From Lojkania enalia (Eukaryota > Ascomycota > Dothideomycetes > Pleosporales): a stretch of 64,000 bases of DNA. The notes below the pieces were generated by a model. It made no database searches. It saw only the letters and a list, made by a program, of their open reading frames with translations, and was not told the origin of the DNA. Positions 21,999-34,303 of the stretch are shown here, piece by piece (positions within the stretch are counted from its first letter, which is position 1; each line of letters starts with the position of its first letter). The position numbers and the translations under genes were made by a program. The DNA lies in contig ML986616.1 in assembly GCA_010094045.1 (NCBI GenBank), positions 124,001 through 188,000 of the forward strand, given 5' to 3'.

Positions 21999-23041
21999 CT
22001 TGACCGCTGCGCTTCGGAGAATCTAATTTACTAGGCGCGCGCGATAAAATGGGATCGAGGCCGAATGTGTTGTGATGTGTTGTTAAGTGTTGATTTCTGG
22101 TCCCCGCCAGCCCACCTCCTCTAACTCCTTTATACCCATTCTTGGTAATCGTCGGACTCAATTATGTCTTTCAATTCATAATTTTTTTATCCTTCACAAG
22201 ACGGCTGAGGTGTTGATTGCTGACATACATATCGCAATGGGTCACCGACGTTCATTGCCGAGTCACCGAAGGGCGTTTTAACAAGTACCCGGCTCGGGCA
22301 TCTGTATCGCATCCCGCAAAGTGCTGCGACGAGCGAATAGCAGTACATGATGGAGGAAGTTATACAGTGGCCGGTTGTCTGAATAATGATTTATAATCAT
22401 AGAGTCTTTATCCGAGAGGCTTCAGTCAAGTCTGAACCGTCCTTATTCATGGCCTTTGCCTTGAATTAGGTACTGATCCCGCGAGAGGTCACATTTGCTC
22501 GGTTCTTGAGCTGCACTACTTCGCCTTTCGGGATATTTGAGGGGCTCGAACGTCTCTGTGATGTCACTAACGGTAATCATTTAAGGCATGTTCTTTTCAG
22601 ACACAGATATTCTTTGCCGGAAGAGGATCACTTAAACTATAATAAAACCCGTATTGACTTGTGGATCAGACTATTGTCCACACTGAGCTTCATTCATATT
22701 GCGCACAAGGTAGCCGTGTATTCGCGCCTACATCACACGACCTAGGCCACTACATTGGCACTTCAAAGACAGAGCGCTAGAAGGATTGGCTAAGTAAATG
22801 CCCGAAAATTTTGATCCAATATGGAAGGATTCATCAAATCTCAATACATGTCAGAATAAAATAGCCCCAACTAAATTTTCGAGTTGAGATACAATAGGCT
22901 ACTGCTTTCCGTTAAGTTTTGGGAAAGAAATCATCGAATAGTACAACGAGACTTCAGCGAATGAGCGTCTGAGGCCGTAACAATAACTCATCGCAGTAAT
23001 GAACGTATTAGTGTTATGGGTATAGATCAAAGCTTCGGCGA
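21999..23041. other. Intergenic
   Basis: About 1 kb between the cupin gene and the 3' end of the Zn2Cys6 gene. Small ORFs only (for example 22506-22745), none with a motif. I see nothing else. Confidence 0.5.
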
Positions 23042-24971
23042 TCACAATGCCGTCAAAGCATTGTTCATTTGAACAACATTCATCGCATCGCCAAGAGTCG
23101 CCATAGTAGTATGGTTATTTATGGGGCCAAATAAACTGCCAATATCAAATGCCGAACCCCAATCGAAGTCAAGATCGACAGAATCCAGTGGCATAACGGG
23201 GTTCTCCTTAGGGACGTGGATATCAACGTCAGCCAAAGAAAGAATTTCTCTTGCGATAATACCTATATCGTGGTACTCTCTCTTCCCGGCTGGCCAGTAT
23301 TCTCCAAGCATTTTAAGGACGCCCATATTTAATCTTATCTTTTCTCTTTCGAGATGTAGTTTTGTTTCTTGGAAGATATATCTGCAAGCTGAGAGATGAG
23401 CGATAGTCATGTTGGAAATCATGCAGATGATGAATGGTGTATGCGTGGATAATCGCGTCGGTAAGGTCAAAAGGCCGTTTAATTTTTCTGTTGCAAAAAG
23501 CACTTTAGCAGTATGTAGGTTCGCATCTTCTTTGATAGAATCGTTAATCTCCGGGGGGGGAGGTGGAGCACATTTAGAAACGGACTCAATCGGCAAGTAT
23601 TTCAATGTTGAAAGTTGCCGGTGCAAGTCCACCATGTACCTTTCCGAGTTAGCTATGTAGTAGCTTGTAGATGTCATCGCGAGTCATACGTATGCATTAG
23701 GATGTTTGCTTTAAAGAGTAATTCATCAACACTGCCATCGGTTCTAAGTAGCGTCCGCTTGGATTGCGGAAGCAAGGAACACCAAGCGGTCATCATGGTG
23801 TCCGCATTAGCACATATTGATTTTGCATTCTCAATATCGGCTAAGCGACGATTTGCGAGGACGTGATTGATCCCTCGGGTGAAACCAATGAGTTGCGCAA
23901 AAGATGAAAATTCTACCTCTGAGAATTCCCGCATTTCGTAACTGTGAAGGGTTGCTGGCGTTGGTATATTCTTCAAAATAATGTAAGCGCATGGCGTCTA
24001 CGGCCATTAGATTTACTCACGCCAGACTCGTAGTATTGTTCTTCACAAGGTAGTTCGGTGGAAATCTTGATCGCTCCGGTTTTAGTAGGAAATGAATGAG
24101 TGCTCCCTGCAATGTGCGCGTCGGTAATATAAAGAAGCCACCATGTCCGTCTCCAGCTCTCTTCCAGCACCAGATCGCCTTGCCCATGCCGTGAAGCAAA
24201 TTCGGCCTTATGCATACCAAGATCTAGGGCGCCCCGAATTGCCTCATCGAGCAACTCTCGTCCACGCTCCAGATCGTCGCACCAGTAGATAGCAATGGCA
24301 TACAACGTAAGGGCTTGGACATAGAATGGACTGGGAGGTCCTAATCGTGGCCGGGTAGAATTAATCGCTCGCTCTGCAGCTTCCGCCAACGGCGTCGAGG
24401 GTACAGAATGGGTGAATATGGAGCCAATGAAAAGAAGAACAGGGAGGAGAGGACCGCATATATGAGCGCTAGCAGGATCTCGAAGCCGTAGAGCCCATCG
24501 CGGAAGTACACATGGATGCGCGATATGGAAGTGGATGTAGTACTGGGTTAATAATTGGTCGACCTGAACGCTCGTGACTTGCACTCCAGCAATCGTTACT
24601 ACGGGGTCGAGACCTGCTCCAAATTCAGGACTGTCAGAGATGCTGTGCGATGAGCTTCCGGTCGATAGGTCGCCGGAAGACTGTCTTGAAGGTATGGCAG
24701 TAATTAAGTCAGCCCATTGTGAGGTTTCAGATGAAGACTGGCCTTCAACTGCAGCCATCACCGGCACGGGATGCGGGCGACGAGGACGGCCTCCTCTGCG
24801 TGACTTTTGATATTCGCATTGTTTGCCATCCACCTGGCACCGTGTGCAGGCTGGGGTTGTCGCGTCACATCTCACCTTCCGCGACCGGCATTGAATGCAG
24901 GCCAAGGCAACGCGGCGGACCGCCCGCTTTGTGCTTGGAGAAATAGATTGAGATAAGGGTGTGTCGTCCAT
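23042..24971 (-). CDS. Zn2Cys6 fungal transcription factor
   Basis: Exons 24971..24021, 23970..23690 and 23639..23042, with GT-AG introns of 50 bp each and consistent phases; 609 aa. The binuclear zinc cluster lies at residues 25-52 with Cys at 25, 28, 35, 42, 45 and 52 (CX2CX6CX6CX2CX6C), followed by a basic linker GRPRRP. The fungal-specific transcription factor domain follows (about residues 140-420: QLLTQYYIHFHIAHPCV, LDEAIRGALDLGMHK, SWRRTWWLLYITDAHIAG). VDLHRQLSTL spans the second intron. The C-terminal tail is acidic (SVDLDFDWG). It binds DNA in the nucleus; target genes are unknown. No enzyme cluster adjoins it, so a local pathway role is not supported. Confidence 0.9.
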
Positions 24972-25588
24972 AATGTTTGATAGTTCGAATACCGGGGGGT
25001 GGGTAACCTGACGTTGTAAATATGTGATGTTTCTCTGTTAGCGGCATCTCATTTGCATTTCGGCTTCCCGTCGAAACCGCAAACCGGAGAAACACGGTTC
25101 CGGAGCGGCACACTGGGACTAGATCTTTAAGGCTGCAGGGAGTAGGCACCTATGAGAACGAACAGGAGCTCGTTTAAAATTGTATGACCAGACATTAGTG
25201 GCAATTAATCATCCAAAGGGCCGGAACAACGGCGTGAACGTGACACTTCTTTCGCGTGCTAATTTAATGCTTGTGACCAGAGAATCGGTGGCAACAAGGC
25301 ATGAGAACAAGTATCATGTCAATACGCACGTGCTATGATGCCATATTGATGAGTTAGAATGGATCCAATATCTTTCGGAGATATGAGTCACGTGATGCTG
25401 TTGGTCAGTGCGCTAGCCTTGTTAGTTGGGTAGACTGTTCCTAAGCCTGTGGTTTCGTTACCAAGACAGGCACCTACTTTTGCGCACCAGGCACTGCCCA
25501 AGGCCTATTGGAGATTGGGCGATTGTGCCATGCAGCAGTCTTCGAACACCTCTCCAATCGGCCTTGAACAGGGTAACCTTTTGTATCC
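24972..25588. other. Divergent upstream region of the Zn2Cys6 and F-box-like genes
   Basis: About 620 bp without a supported gene. It serves as promoter space for both neighbours. No motif could be assigned. Confidence 0.5.
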
Positions 25589-26966
25589 ATGTCTGGAAAA
25601 TTGTCAAATCGGCGCCCTCCTATTCTAAGGCTCCCAGAAGAGCTTCAGTTGGCAATCATTGAACTTGCGACTGTTGATCCCAGGCCTTTCAGTACCACAT
25701 GCAATGATTACGAGCTTCTAGATTCAGGAACAGCAAAATCTCTTACTCTTACTTGTCGTCATTTCAAGCATATCTCGGTACCATATATCTATCACACCAT
25801 CAATCTTGGATCATATCCTGTGGCGCCCCCATCGCCAACTTTGAAGGCACTCCTCCGAACCCTTCGAGAGATGCCATTCTTGGGGGAGTTCTGTAGGGTG
25901 CTTCTTGTGCATATCCCCGATGCTGGGGTTAGGCCACCTCCGCAGGCTGATGGTGATTTTGACCTTGCACATGAACTACTCACATATCTTCCCGAAGTGG
26001 GTTGCTTCCATCTTTGGGGGGGCTTTTCCAAGCCAAATGACCACCGCACTTGGACCTTGATCAGACATGTCCTCCACAGTTCGCTTCGTCTCGAGCATCT
26101 GTTTCTTAGGAAGTTTGCGGAAGACATTTCATTGAACGATATTATCACAGACGTACGCTCTACATCTCTAAAAACCTTAAGTATCAAGGGAGTCTCAGCG
26201 TCAACGCCGGCAATGACTACACCGTCCTTTCTCCTAGACCCAGAGGTATGTCCACACCTTTCGTTAAAAGCATTAAACTAATCTTTTGTATTAGAGATAT
26301 AGAGCCGGAACGTTCAGGAGACTTGATATCGTAGATTTCTTTGATTCTGCAGGATCATTACATGATCTCCTTCTCTGGCCCGCAAGTCTCGAGCATTTTT
26401 CCTTCCAAACAGTGCATAATAATCTTCATTCCTGGGATCTTACCTTGTTTCGACCGATGCTTGGTCCATTCAAAGAATCTCTTAGGACGCTTGATATTGG
26501 ATGGCTTGCAACGACTGAACCTAGGGAACTGATCAACTTCGCTAGCTTTCCGAGGCTCGAGTATTTACGTCTCTCGGCATACCAACTAGTACACTGCAAC
26601 GCTAGAGTTGCATCGTCGCTCCTTCTTGGACCGAGGTTAGCTACTTTCGGTTTGAATTTTGATGTTGATGGTCAGCAGAACGAGGACTGGAGGGCATTCG
26701 GCAGCCGGGAAGCTAATTGGATACGAGATTTTGCGGTTACTGCCATTCATAAGCATACAGCCTTGCGCAAGATTGAAATCAACTTTACGCCTGACTACGA
26801 CTCATATAAACCGACTTCCGAAGATCTATACCCATGGAATCTAATGGACTGGATAAAAGGGTCGATCGGCACCTTCGGGATGTACTTGGAATATAGTGAG
26901 CCCGTGGTAACAGAGAAGCAGTGGGAAAGGGATATGCAACGAATGGGTGTCCCCCCGAATCATTAA
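25589..26966 (+). CDS. F-box-like protein
   Basis: Exons 25589..26245 and 26295..26966, with a 49-bp phase-0 GTATGT-TAG intron; 442 aa. Residues 12-60 resemble an F-box: ILRLPEELQLAIIELAT, then LTLTCRHFKHISVPYIY. The remainder has irregular leucine-rich spacing (SLRLEHLFLRKF, SLKTLSIKG, FRRLDIVDFF, FPRLEYLRLSAYQL), as in the many fungal F-box proteins without canonical repeats. Such proteins usually act as substrate adaptors of SCF ubiquitin ligases, binding Skp1 through the F-box; the substrate is unknown. Intact. It ends 224 bp before family member B on the same strand. Confidence 0.75.
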
Positions 26967-27190
26967 CCTTACAATTCTGGAGAATGAAATTAGACTGCAA
27001 TAGTATGTAGCAAGCTTTTGGACTCTCGGTTTTAGAAGATATTTCCGCTTGAGATCGTCTTTTGCCAGCCACCATCCAGATTCGTGGTCTTAGAATTCAG
27101 CCACATGCCTCATCACCTTCTCAGCTGAAGTCGCAATGTATCCTGCCAAAGATAAATCTTTCGCACTCCAGGAGACCAAATCCCGCCGAC

Positions 27191-27989
27191 ATGGCCAACA
27201 TTATGAATTCAGATCCTTCACAGCACCAAAATGCCAACTGTCACCAACCGCCACAATTCCAGCCTCCACCTCTGATTATGCAGGCTCCCCAACTTATTCG
27301 CCCTGGACAGCCTGATCAATTCCCCCCTCCTATACAAAGTGTACAACCGAATTCTGCCCAAGCTAGGAACCGCGGGCGCGAATTGGACTGGATCCTTAAA
27401 GTCGTTGGTGTCGCACTAGCTATTCTATTTGGGGTCTGGGCGCCGATATCTTACAAAGTTACTATCGATTTCAATATTGAGAATGGCGTTTTCCAGAATC
27501 AATTCAACGACAATCTAAAGGCCATTGGTACACAAGCGGGAAGTGCGAGACTGTTCCAGAGCAGCGCGGCGGATGAACTCGAGACTATTAGAAGCAAGAT
27601 CGATGCAATAGGTTCTGAGGGTGTTCGAATTCTGTGAAGGTATGGAAAAGGAGACTGAGGCGTGCGCAGCGTTGACGGGCAGCGTGGGTGAAGTGATTAC
27701 AGCCATTATGGGTCCCGGGTCGACGGATTTTGAGACCAGTACCCCTAGACCACCATTGGGTACGACACCTCCAGGCTCTTATTTTACCATCGTGCCTACT
27801 GCTTCTACGCCTGTATCTTCTATAAGCGGAAGTGACGGAAATACTCCTGATAATTCTAACGTTCCAATCTCCCTTCAAGGTAGAAAAATGGACGTGGTAC
27901 CGATAATCCTCAGGGGCATATTTGGGGCAATAATCATGCTAGGTTTAGCCGTATGCCTCCTAGCTTGGTGGAAGAGAAGGCAAACATGA
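27191..27989 (+). CDS. Two-TM coiled-coil protein, family member B (frame break)
   Basis: Frame 1 runs from ATG 27191 to a TGA at 27635; frame 2 continues to 27989. Frame 1 has a Pro/Gln-rich N-terminus, TM1 with ELDWILKVVGVALAILFGVW then APISY, and a charged stretch. Frame 2 has VLRVFEFCEGMEKETEACAA, equivalent to the LKAYELC/LKAWEFC plus Cys region of members A and C, then a Thr/Pro/Ser-rich part, a TM (IILRGIFGAIIMLGLAVCLL) and a basic tail WWKRRQT. The shift lies near 27608-27620. No intron of credible length fixes it, and B lacks the intron that A and C share at this site. So B is a recent frameshift pseudogene, a sequence error, or uses splicing I cannot see. Confidence 0.6.
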
Positions 27990-28528
27990 GAAGGTTTATG
28001 AAAGTGCTAGCAACTGAACCTTTCAAGCTCGTTCCAGCATATTTGCCGTGTCTACCGATGTGTATGTGATTTGCGAGGTAGCTAAATCTGTGGAATTGCT
28101 AGGGATATCATGGAACGTTTCTATCTTCTCATCACTAGGCTTTTGCTAGAAAAGATTTAATCCTTTCGTTTGTCAGAGTACATGCTAAGCCACCGTCATG
28201 TGAGCATTGAAGTCCAACTTACCATGGAAATTACGAAGCCCACATTAGTTCAAGGCTAAACCTAGCATATCTACTTGATGTTAGAAAGAAGGCTTGCATC
28301 GTTCACATAAATTTGCAAATGTAGTTGGGGATAAGTCCACGTTTAACTTCAAGAGGGATGGTCGTTCTAGAGGGGAGGGACCGCCAAGACCGCTTTGTCG
28401 AGAAAGGGAAGGCGTCACTGGGCACGACAGACGCGACGCGTTCCTGCTGACTGGTATCTAGACTGCTCACATCTCCTTCTATTTCTCGTCAATTCTCTTT
28501 CCTGCCATTGCCATTTCCCATTCACGCA
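27990..28528. other. Intergenic upstream of MSH6
   Basis: About 540 bp separating the accessory region from the housekeeping block. I see no gene or repeat. Confidence 0.55.
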
Positions 28529-31500
28529 ATGGCTCGTGGGATCGAAGGGAATGAGATGTCTACTCCGCGGCAATCTCAGAAGAAGCAGCCCGCTTCTGGG
28601 TCCCAGCCGAATAAGAACCAAAAGTCTATTCTAGGTTTCTTCCAGAAGTCTACCGCTTCCCCCAGTCCTACTCCCTTGAGTCAGACTTCAGCAAAGAAAA
28701 CTCCAACCTCGACGTTATCGAAAAAGTCGTTCACGCGTCCCGCACCGCCATCGACTCTCACCCCGACGCCGAGTAGCGATGCGCCCGAGCCGTCGAGTCC
28801 GTTACGAGCGGACGACGATCAGGTGGAAAAGGATAAGGAGAACGGTCTGCCCTCACCTGTTACACCTCTAGACACAAGAGCTAACCGTGTCTCGTCAGAG
28901 ATTACAGCTGTTCCATTTAGCAGTCCATCACGGAAGGTACAACGCAGTCCCCGTTCCCCGTTCTCTCGTCTTATTGAACATTCTGACAGCTGTTACAGGC
29001 TAGAAAGGCCATAAACTATGCCGAGTCCGACAACGACGATGACGAAGATGAAGTCTTACGACCCATCGCAAATAACGGTAGAAAGGCTCGGCCCGCAAAG
29101 CGAAGGAAGATAAGCGTTGAGGATTCAGATGATGAGTTCGACCTCGATGCTGCAACCCAGCAGGCAATGGTTGAGGACGGTAAGTTATACGAGTCTGACC
29201 CTCATGCAACGGCCAAGTTCTGACTTTTCTAGATTTTGATAATTTCATTGTACCGGATGATTCGGACGAGGATGTAGTCCCCCAGAAACGGAAGCGACAG
29301 CCTACCAAATCGAGCAAGAAGCTTTCTCCCCGCTCCTCCCCACCTCGAGTAGTAGATGAAGATAGTGCCGATGAGGACGTGCAGATGAATGGTACGTCAA
29401 CAGCACAGCAATGGACCTACGATCCTGAGAACCTTGCACCGCTCAACCCACGCTCGCCTAGCCAGCCAGCAAGACAGAATGCAAGCAAGAAGGCTAAAGA
29501 AAGACCATCGGCTTCTGAGCCAGAAAAGAGGTATCCTTGGCTTGCTCATATCCAGGATGCCGATCGACGCTCACCCGATCATCCTGAATATGATCCCCGC
29601 AATATTTATATTCCTCCTTTAGCATGGAATGGTTTCTCACCATTTGAGAAACAATATTGGGAAATTAAGCAGAAATTCTGGGATACTATAGTCTTCTTCA
29701 AAAAGGGAAAATTTTACGAGCTGTACGAAAATGATGCCACGATTGGCCACCAGCTGTTCGATTTGAAGCTCACGGATCGAGTAAACATGAGAATGGTTGG
29801 TGTACCAGAAGCGTCACTTGATCAATGGGCAAGCCAATTCGTCGCGAAAGGCTACAAGGTCGCCAGAGTGGATCAGATGGAGTCTGCCTTGGCAAAAGAA
29901 ATGCGCGAAAGAGATGGCCACAAAGCCTCCAAGAAAGGCAAGGATGATAAAGTCATTCGGCGGGAGCTTGCTGCTGTGCTAACAGCTGGTACGCTCGTCG
30001 ACACGGGTATGCTCCAGGACGATATGTCTACTTACTGCATGGCTATAAAGGAGATTGATAGGAACAATCTCCCTTCATTTGGTGTTGCCTTCGTCGATAC
30101 TGCTACCGCGCAGTTTCAACTTTGCGAGTTTGCCGACGACATTGACATGACCAAATTCGAAACCCTTATCGCGCAAATACGCCCTGGCGAGCTTCTTTTG
30201 GAGAAGTCATGCATCTCGGCAAAGGCGATGCGGATCTTGAAAAACAATACGGGGCCAACTACAATCTGGAATGCGCTCAAGCCCACCAAAGAATTCTGGC
30301 CTGCGGATATTACCGTTCGCGAGGTCGAGGCATCTGATTATTTTAAGTCAGAAACCAAAGACAACATCGAGGCATGGCCTATTACTCTCCGTCAGGCTAG
30401 AGAACAAGAGCTGGCCATGTCTGCCTTTGGTGCACTCCTTCAATACCTGCGCACTCTCAAGATCGAGCGCGAGCTAGTCACTCTCGGAAACTTCACCTGG
30501 TACGATCCCATTCGAAAAGCGACTAGTTTGGTGCTCGACGGGCAGAGCCTCATCAATCTGGAGATTTTTGCCAATAACTTCGACGGCTCTGCCGAGGGAA
30601 CATTGTTTGCAATGCTCAATCGTTGCGTCACACCTTTTGGTAAACGGCTACTTCGGCAATGGGTGTGTCATCCGTTAGCGGATGTGAGGAAGATTAACGC
30701 ACGACTCGACGCCGTTGATGTCCTTAATGCTGACTCCAGCATCACAGACAGGTTCACTGCATCGCTCAGCAAACTCCCGGACCTTGAGCGTCTAATCTCC
30801 CGGGTCCATGCTGGACGCTGCAAAGCCCAGGACTTCCTCAAGGTTCTTGAAGGCTTTGAGCAGATTGAGTACACCATGGGGCTGCTTAGACAGTTTGGTG
30901 AAGGTGAGGGTGTAATCGGCCAACTCATCTCCGCGATGCCAGATCTTGCCTCCTGTCTCGAGAAATGGAAATCGACCTTTGATCGTGACATAGCCAAGAA
31001 AGAGGGTATCCTTGTTCCTGAGCCTGGCATCGAGGAAGACTTCGATAGCAGCAAAGGGGAAATTGATGCCTGCCTTGAAAATCTAAACCAGCTGTTGAAG
31101 AAGGCTCGTAAGGATCTAGGCTCGACTGCCGTCGTTTTCCGGGACAATGGAAAGGAGATATATCAGCTCGAAGTGCCGAACAAGATCAAGGTCCCTAGCA
31201 ACTGGGATCAAATGTCAGCCACGGCAAAGGTCAAACGTTACTACTCACCCGAGCTTCGAAAGCTAGTTCGAGCACTTCAGGAAGCGCAAGAGACACACGG
31301 TCAGATCGTTCGAGAAGTCGCTGGCCGCTTCTGCGAAAGATTTGATGAGGATTACTCTACTTGGCTCGCCGCTGTTAAGATTGTTGCACAGCTTGACTGC
31401 CTGATCAGTCTTGCGAAAGCATCGGCCTCTTTAGGCACGCCGAGTTGTCGCCCTGTCTTTTCTGAAGCGAAACGTACTGTCATTGAATTCAGAGAACTCC

Positions 31501-32363
31501 GTCACCCTTGTATGCTGAACGCCGTCGATGACTTCATTCCAAATGACATCAAGCTTGGTGGAGATTCCGCCAATATTGACCTTCTCACGGGAGCCAACGC
31601 AGCCGGCAAGTCAACAATCCTGCGAATGGTAAGCACTTCCCTCTAAATCGTACTTCGTAGTAGCTAATTGTAACGTCAGACTTGTATTGCAGTCATTCTT
31701 GCTCAAATTGGTTGTCACCTTCCGTGCACGTCGGCGATTCTTACGCCAGTTGATCGCATCATGTCGCGCCTCGGCGCTAACGACAATATCTTCGCATCAC
31801 AATCAACATTCTTTGTCGAACTGTCTGAAACTCAAAAAATCCTATCCGAGGCAACGCCTCGCTCTCTCGTCATTCTCGACGAGCTCGGCCGCGGCACTTC
31901 ATCATACGATGGTGTTGCTGTCGCGCAATCCGTCCTCCACGATATTGCTTCCCGAGTTGGTTGTGTCGGGTTCTTCGCAACACATTATCGTTCTCTCGCT
32001 AAAGAATTCGAATCCCACCCAGAAATCCAGAACAAGCGCATGCGGATTCAAGTTGATGATGAAAGCAAGAGCATCACATTCCTATACAAACTCGAAGACG
32101 GTGTTGCTGAGGGTAGTTTCGGTATGCATTGTGCAGCCATGTGTGGTATTCCAAATAAAGTGATCGAGAATGCGGAGGTTGCAGCTAGAGAGTGGGAACA
32201 TACTAGTAGATTGGGTGAGAGAATGGAGGTCAAGAAGGAAGAAGGTGGCGTATATGTCCCTTTAGGGATGCAGAGCGATATTGCGTGGATGCTGAGGGAG
32301 GGGCTAGGGGGTGTAGGAGAAAGGGCTATGGACGTGTTGCTCGAGGCTATCAAGGGTTTGTGA
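28529..32363 (+). CDS. MSH6: DNA mismatch repair protein MSH6
   Basis: Exons 28529..28936, 28999..29179, 29233..31628 and 31680..32363, all GT-AG with matching phases; 1222 aa, the normal length for fungal MSH6. A PIP box QKSILGFF at residues 31-38 binds PCNA. An acidic/basic disordered stretch follows. The mismatch-binding domain carries the Phe-x-Glu motif in GKFYELYE. The ATPase has a P-loop TGANAAGKST (its Thr precedes the exon 4 junction), the Walker B LVILDELGRGTSSYDG and FFATHYRSLAKE. With MSH2 it forms MutS-alpha, which recognises base mismatches and small loops in the nucleus. The ATG at 28556 is an alternative start. It is intact and heads the housekeeping block. Confidence 0.97.
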
Positions 32364-32772
32364 TTGTATTGAGATGGCGTATTGGGTGGATGGGGGAATG
32401 GGAAAGGCTAAACCCTCTTAATAGCTTCGAGCTCCGTATTGCAGGGTCATAATAAGAATATTTGGTACTAGAACGAAGTCCAGACTAGAGTCTCAAGTGA
32501 CGTGTGATATATCCTAGATAAGTTCAATGTAGGCAACGCGAATAGACCTTGAGTACACTGGGACGGGCATGTACATTTCCAAAATGTTTTCAGTGCGTAT
32601 TGGATTCCGAATGTGATCTGAAGATTCATAATCTGGTTTGCATTGAGCTGCCGCAGTACCACTAGGCGACCATGGCTTCCTCAGGACTCCATAACCATAT
32701 AATTACATATTGACCGACTCCCACAAGACCATAGCTTCAATCGAACATGATCCTCCAAAGCAAGCACATTGT
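32364..32772. other. Convergent 3' region
   Basis: About 410 bp between two converging genes. I see nothing beyond ordinary 3' flanks. Confidence 0.5.
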
Positions 32773-33303
32773 CTAGAACTCGGCTTCCTCCATATAGCCG
32801 CCCTCGACCGCGCCGTAACCTTCGTCTTCGATCTTGATCTTGAAGTCTTCCTCGTCCTGGACGTGCTGCACTAAAGTCTTGCTCTTCTTCTCAACCGGTG
32901 ACTCGACGTCCTCCGCGGCGTAGCGCTTCCTGCCGCTAGACTTGGGGTCTTTGGGGGTAGTGGCCGTCTTCTTGGGTGTGGAAGCCGCCTTCTTGGGAGT
33001 CGAGAGCCTGATGCCGGCGCTGAGGTCGTTAGGGTCAAGACTGGTCTTGATCTTGCGCTTGAGGTTGCCGATGGTGACGACCGCGCTTTTACGAGTGTAG
33101 CCGGCCATACTGGCAAACTTGTCCATGTCAATCTAGCGGATGGATTAGTATAATGCTATAATATATATGATAGGACGGCGTCAGTAAGGATAAAGGGTGG
33201 ATATTTTGTTTGTTTTTACCTTGGGTTCCTCGATGAAACAGAACCAAGCTATGGCCAATACCTCAACATCGCGCGGCGTCAGGGCCATCTTGGAGGCAGA
33301 CAT
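32773..33303 (-). CDS. Small nuclear-type protein of unknown function
   Basis: Exons 33303..33220 and 33132..32773, with an 87-bp phase-0 GTAAAA-TAG intron; 147 aa. The N-terminal 60 residues form a compact conserved-looking unit (LTPRDVEVLAIAWFCFIEEP, then FASMAGYTRKSAVVTIGNLK) that suggests a small helical DNA- or chromatin-associated fold. Then comes a Lys/Thr/Pro repeat-like linker with STPKK and TTPKD motifs, a basic patch and an acidic C-terminus. I recognise it as a type common in filamentous ascomycetes but know no assigned function. The linker resembles histone H1-like tails; that is only a resemblance. Confidence 0.75.
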
Positions 33304-34303
33304 AATGCGGGCATATGCGGAGCTTGTTAATGTTTGAGTTGCTATCAAACTTGGGGGATGTTGGGTGGTGTTGTGTGGAAGCTGTGTGGTGAAAAGAGCA
33401 AAGAAATACTACAATAGGGCGGGGTGTTAGTATTTATAGAGTACTATAGTACCGTGGTGGGCAGTGAAAGGGAAGTAAGCTATAATTTGTGGCAGCTTAT
33501 AGAAGTGAAACGAATATAAATAGAATGCAAAGACAGTAATAATGAGATTATGTTAGCGAGATTGCTTTGATAACAAGAGGTGAAGGAGGAAAAGCGGTAT
33601 ACCATAGGCCCGCGAAGTGAAGGAGCGGATGAAAGTTGCACTGTGACATAGATTGGACTCCTAGGCAACACGTTGACGGCACAATGAACTGCGCAATCGC
33701 AATTTCATGTACTAATAACTGCTAGGTGGCGCACTTCGTGCTACTGATAGGTAGGACACATTGGGAGTCCCAAGATGTTGTACCGAGTGTCTCGATATAT
33801 CAGTCCACCTTACTATCCAGAAAGGCTAGATTCTAGTTGAAACTCTACAGATTCCTCACTTAGACTGCTACTCTTTAGTATGTTACCTCATAGCCGACAT
33901 ATTAAGAAGTTGGAAGCCTACCTTATATATTCAATTCCTTAATAAAATTCGTATGAGAAACTTTGAGAGGCGTGACGTTGAAGATTATTGAGATTAGTAT
34001 GGCAATCCAAGATATCTTATAGATGGCTAAAGTCTTGCGGGAGGTAGAACCCTGTGGACGTAACAAGCTGCAGAGTAAGAAGACGGAGACATTAGGATTA
34101 TTTTCAACCTTCAAGGCGAGGACCTCCATACGAGGTTACCTGGCATACGAACGCACGATGTATGATAGGACTTCGAGACTAGAAGCCGTGCAGACAAGTC
34201 AAATTTACTGTCCATAGGAGACCAACCAAGGACAGAGATTAAGATACTAATGAAGCCCGCCATTGCCGTATCATATGCGCCCAAACGCCGTTTTTCAGGT
34301 ACA
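33304..34303. other. Intergenic, AT-rich
   Basis: About 1 kb of AT-rich sequence, upstream of the small nuclear-type gene and downstream of NOP7. Motif-free short ORFs only. Confidence 0.5.
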
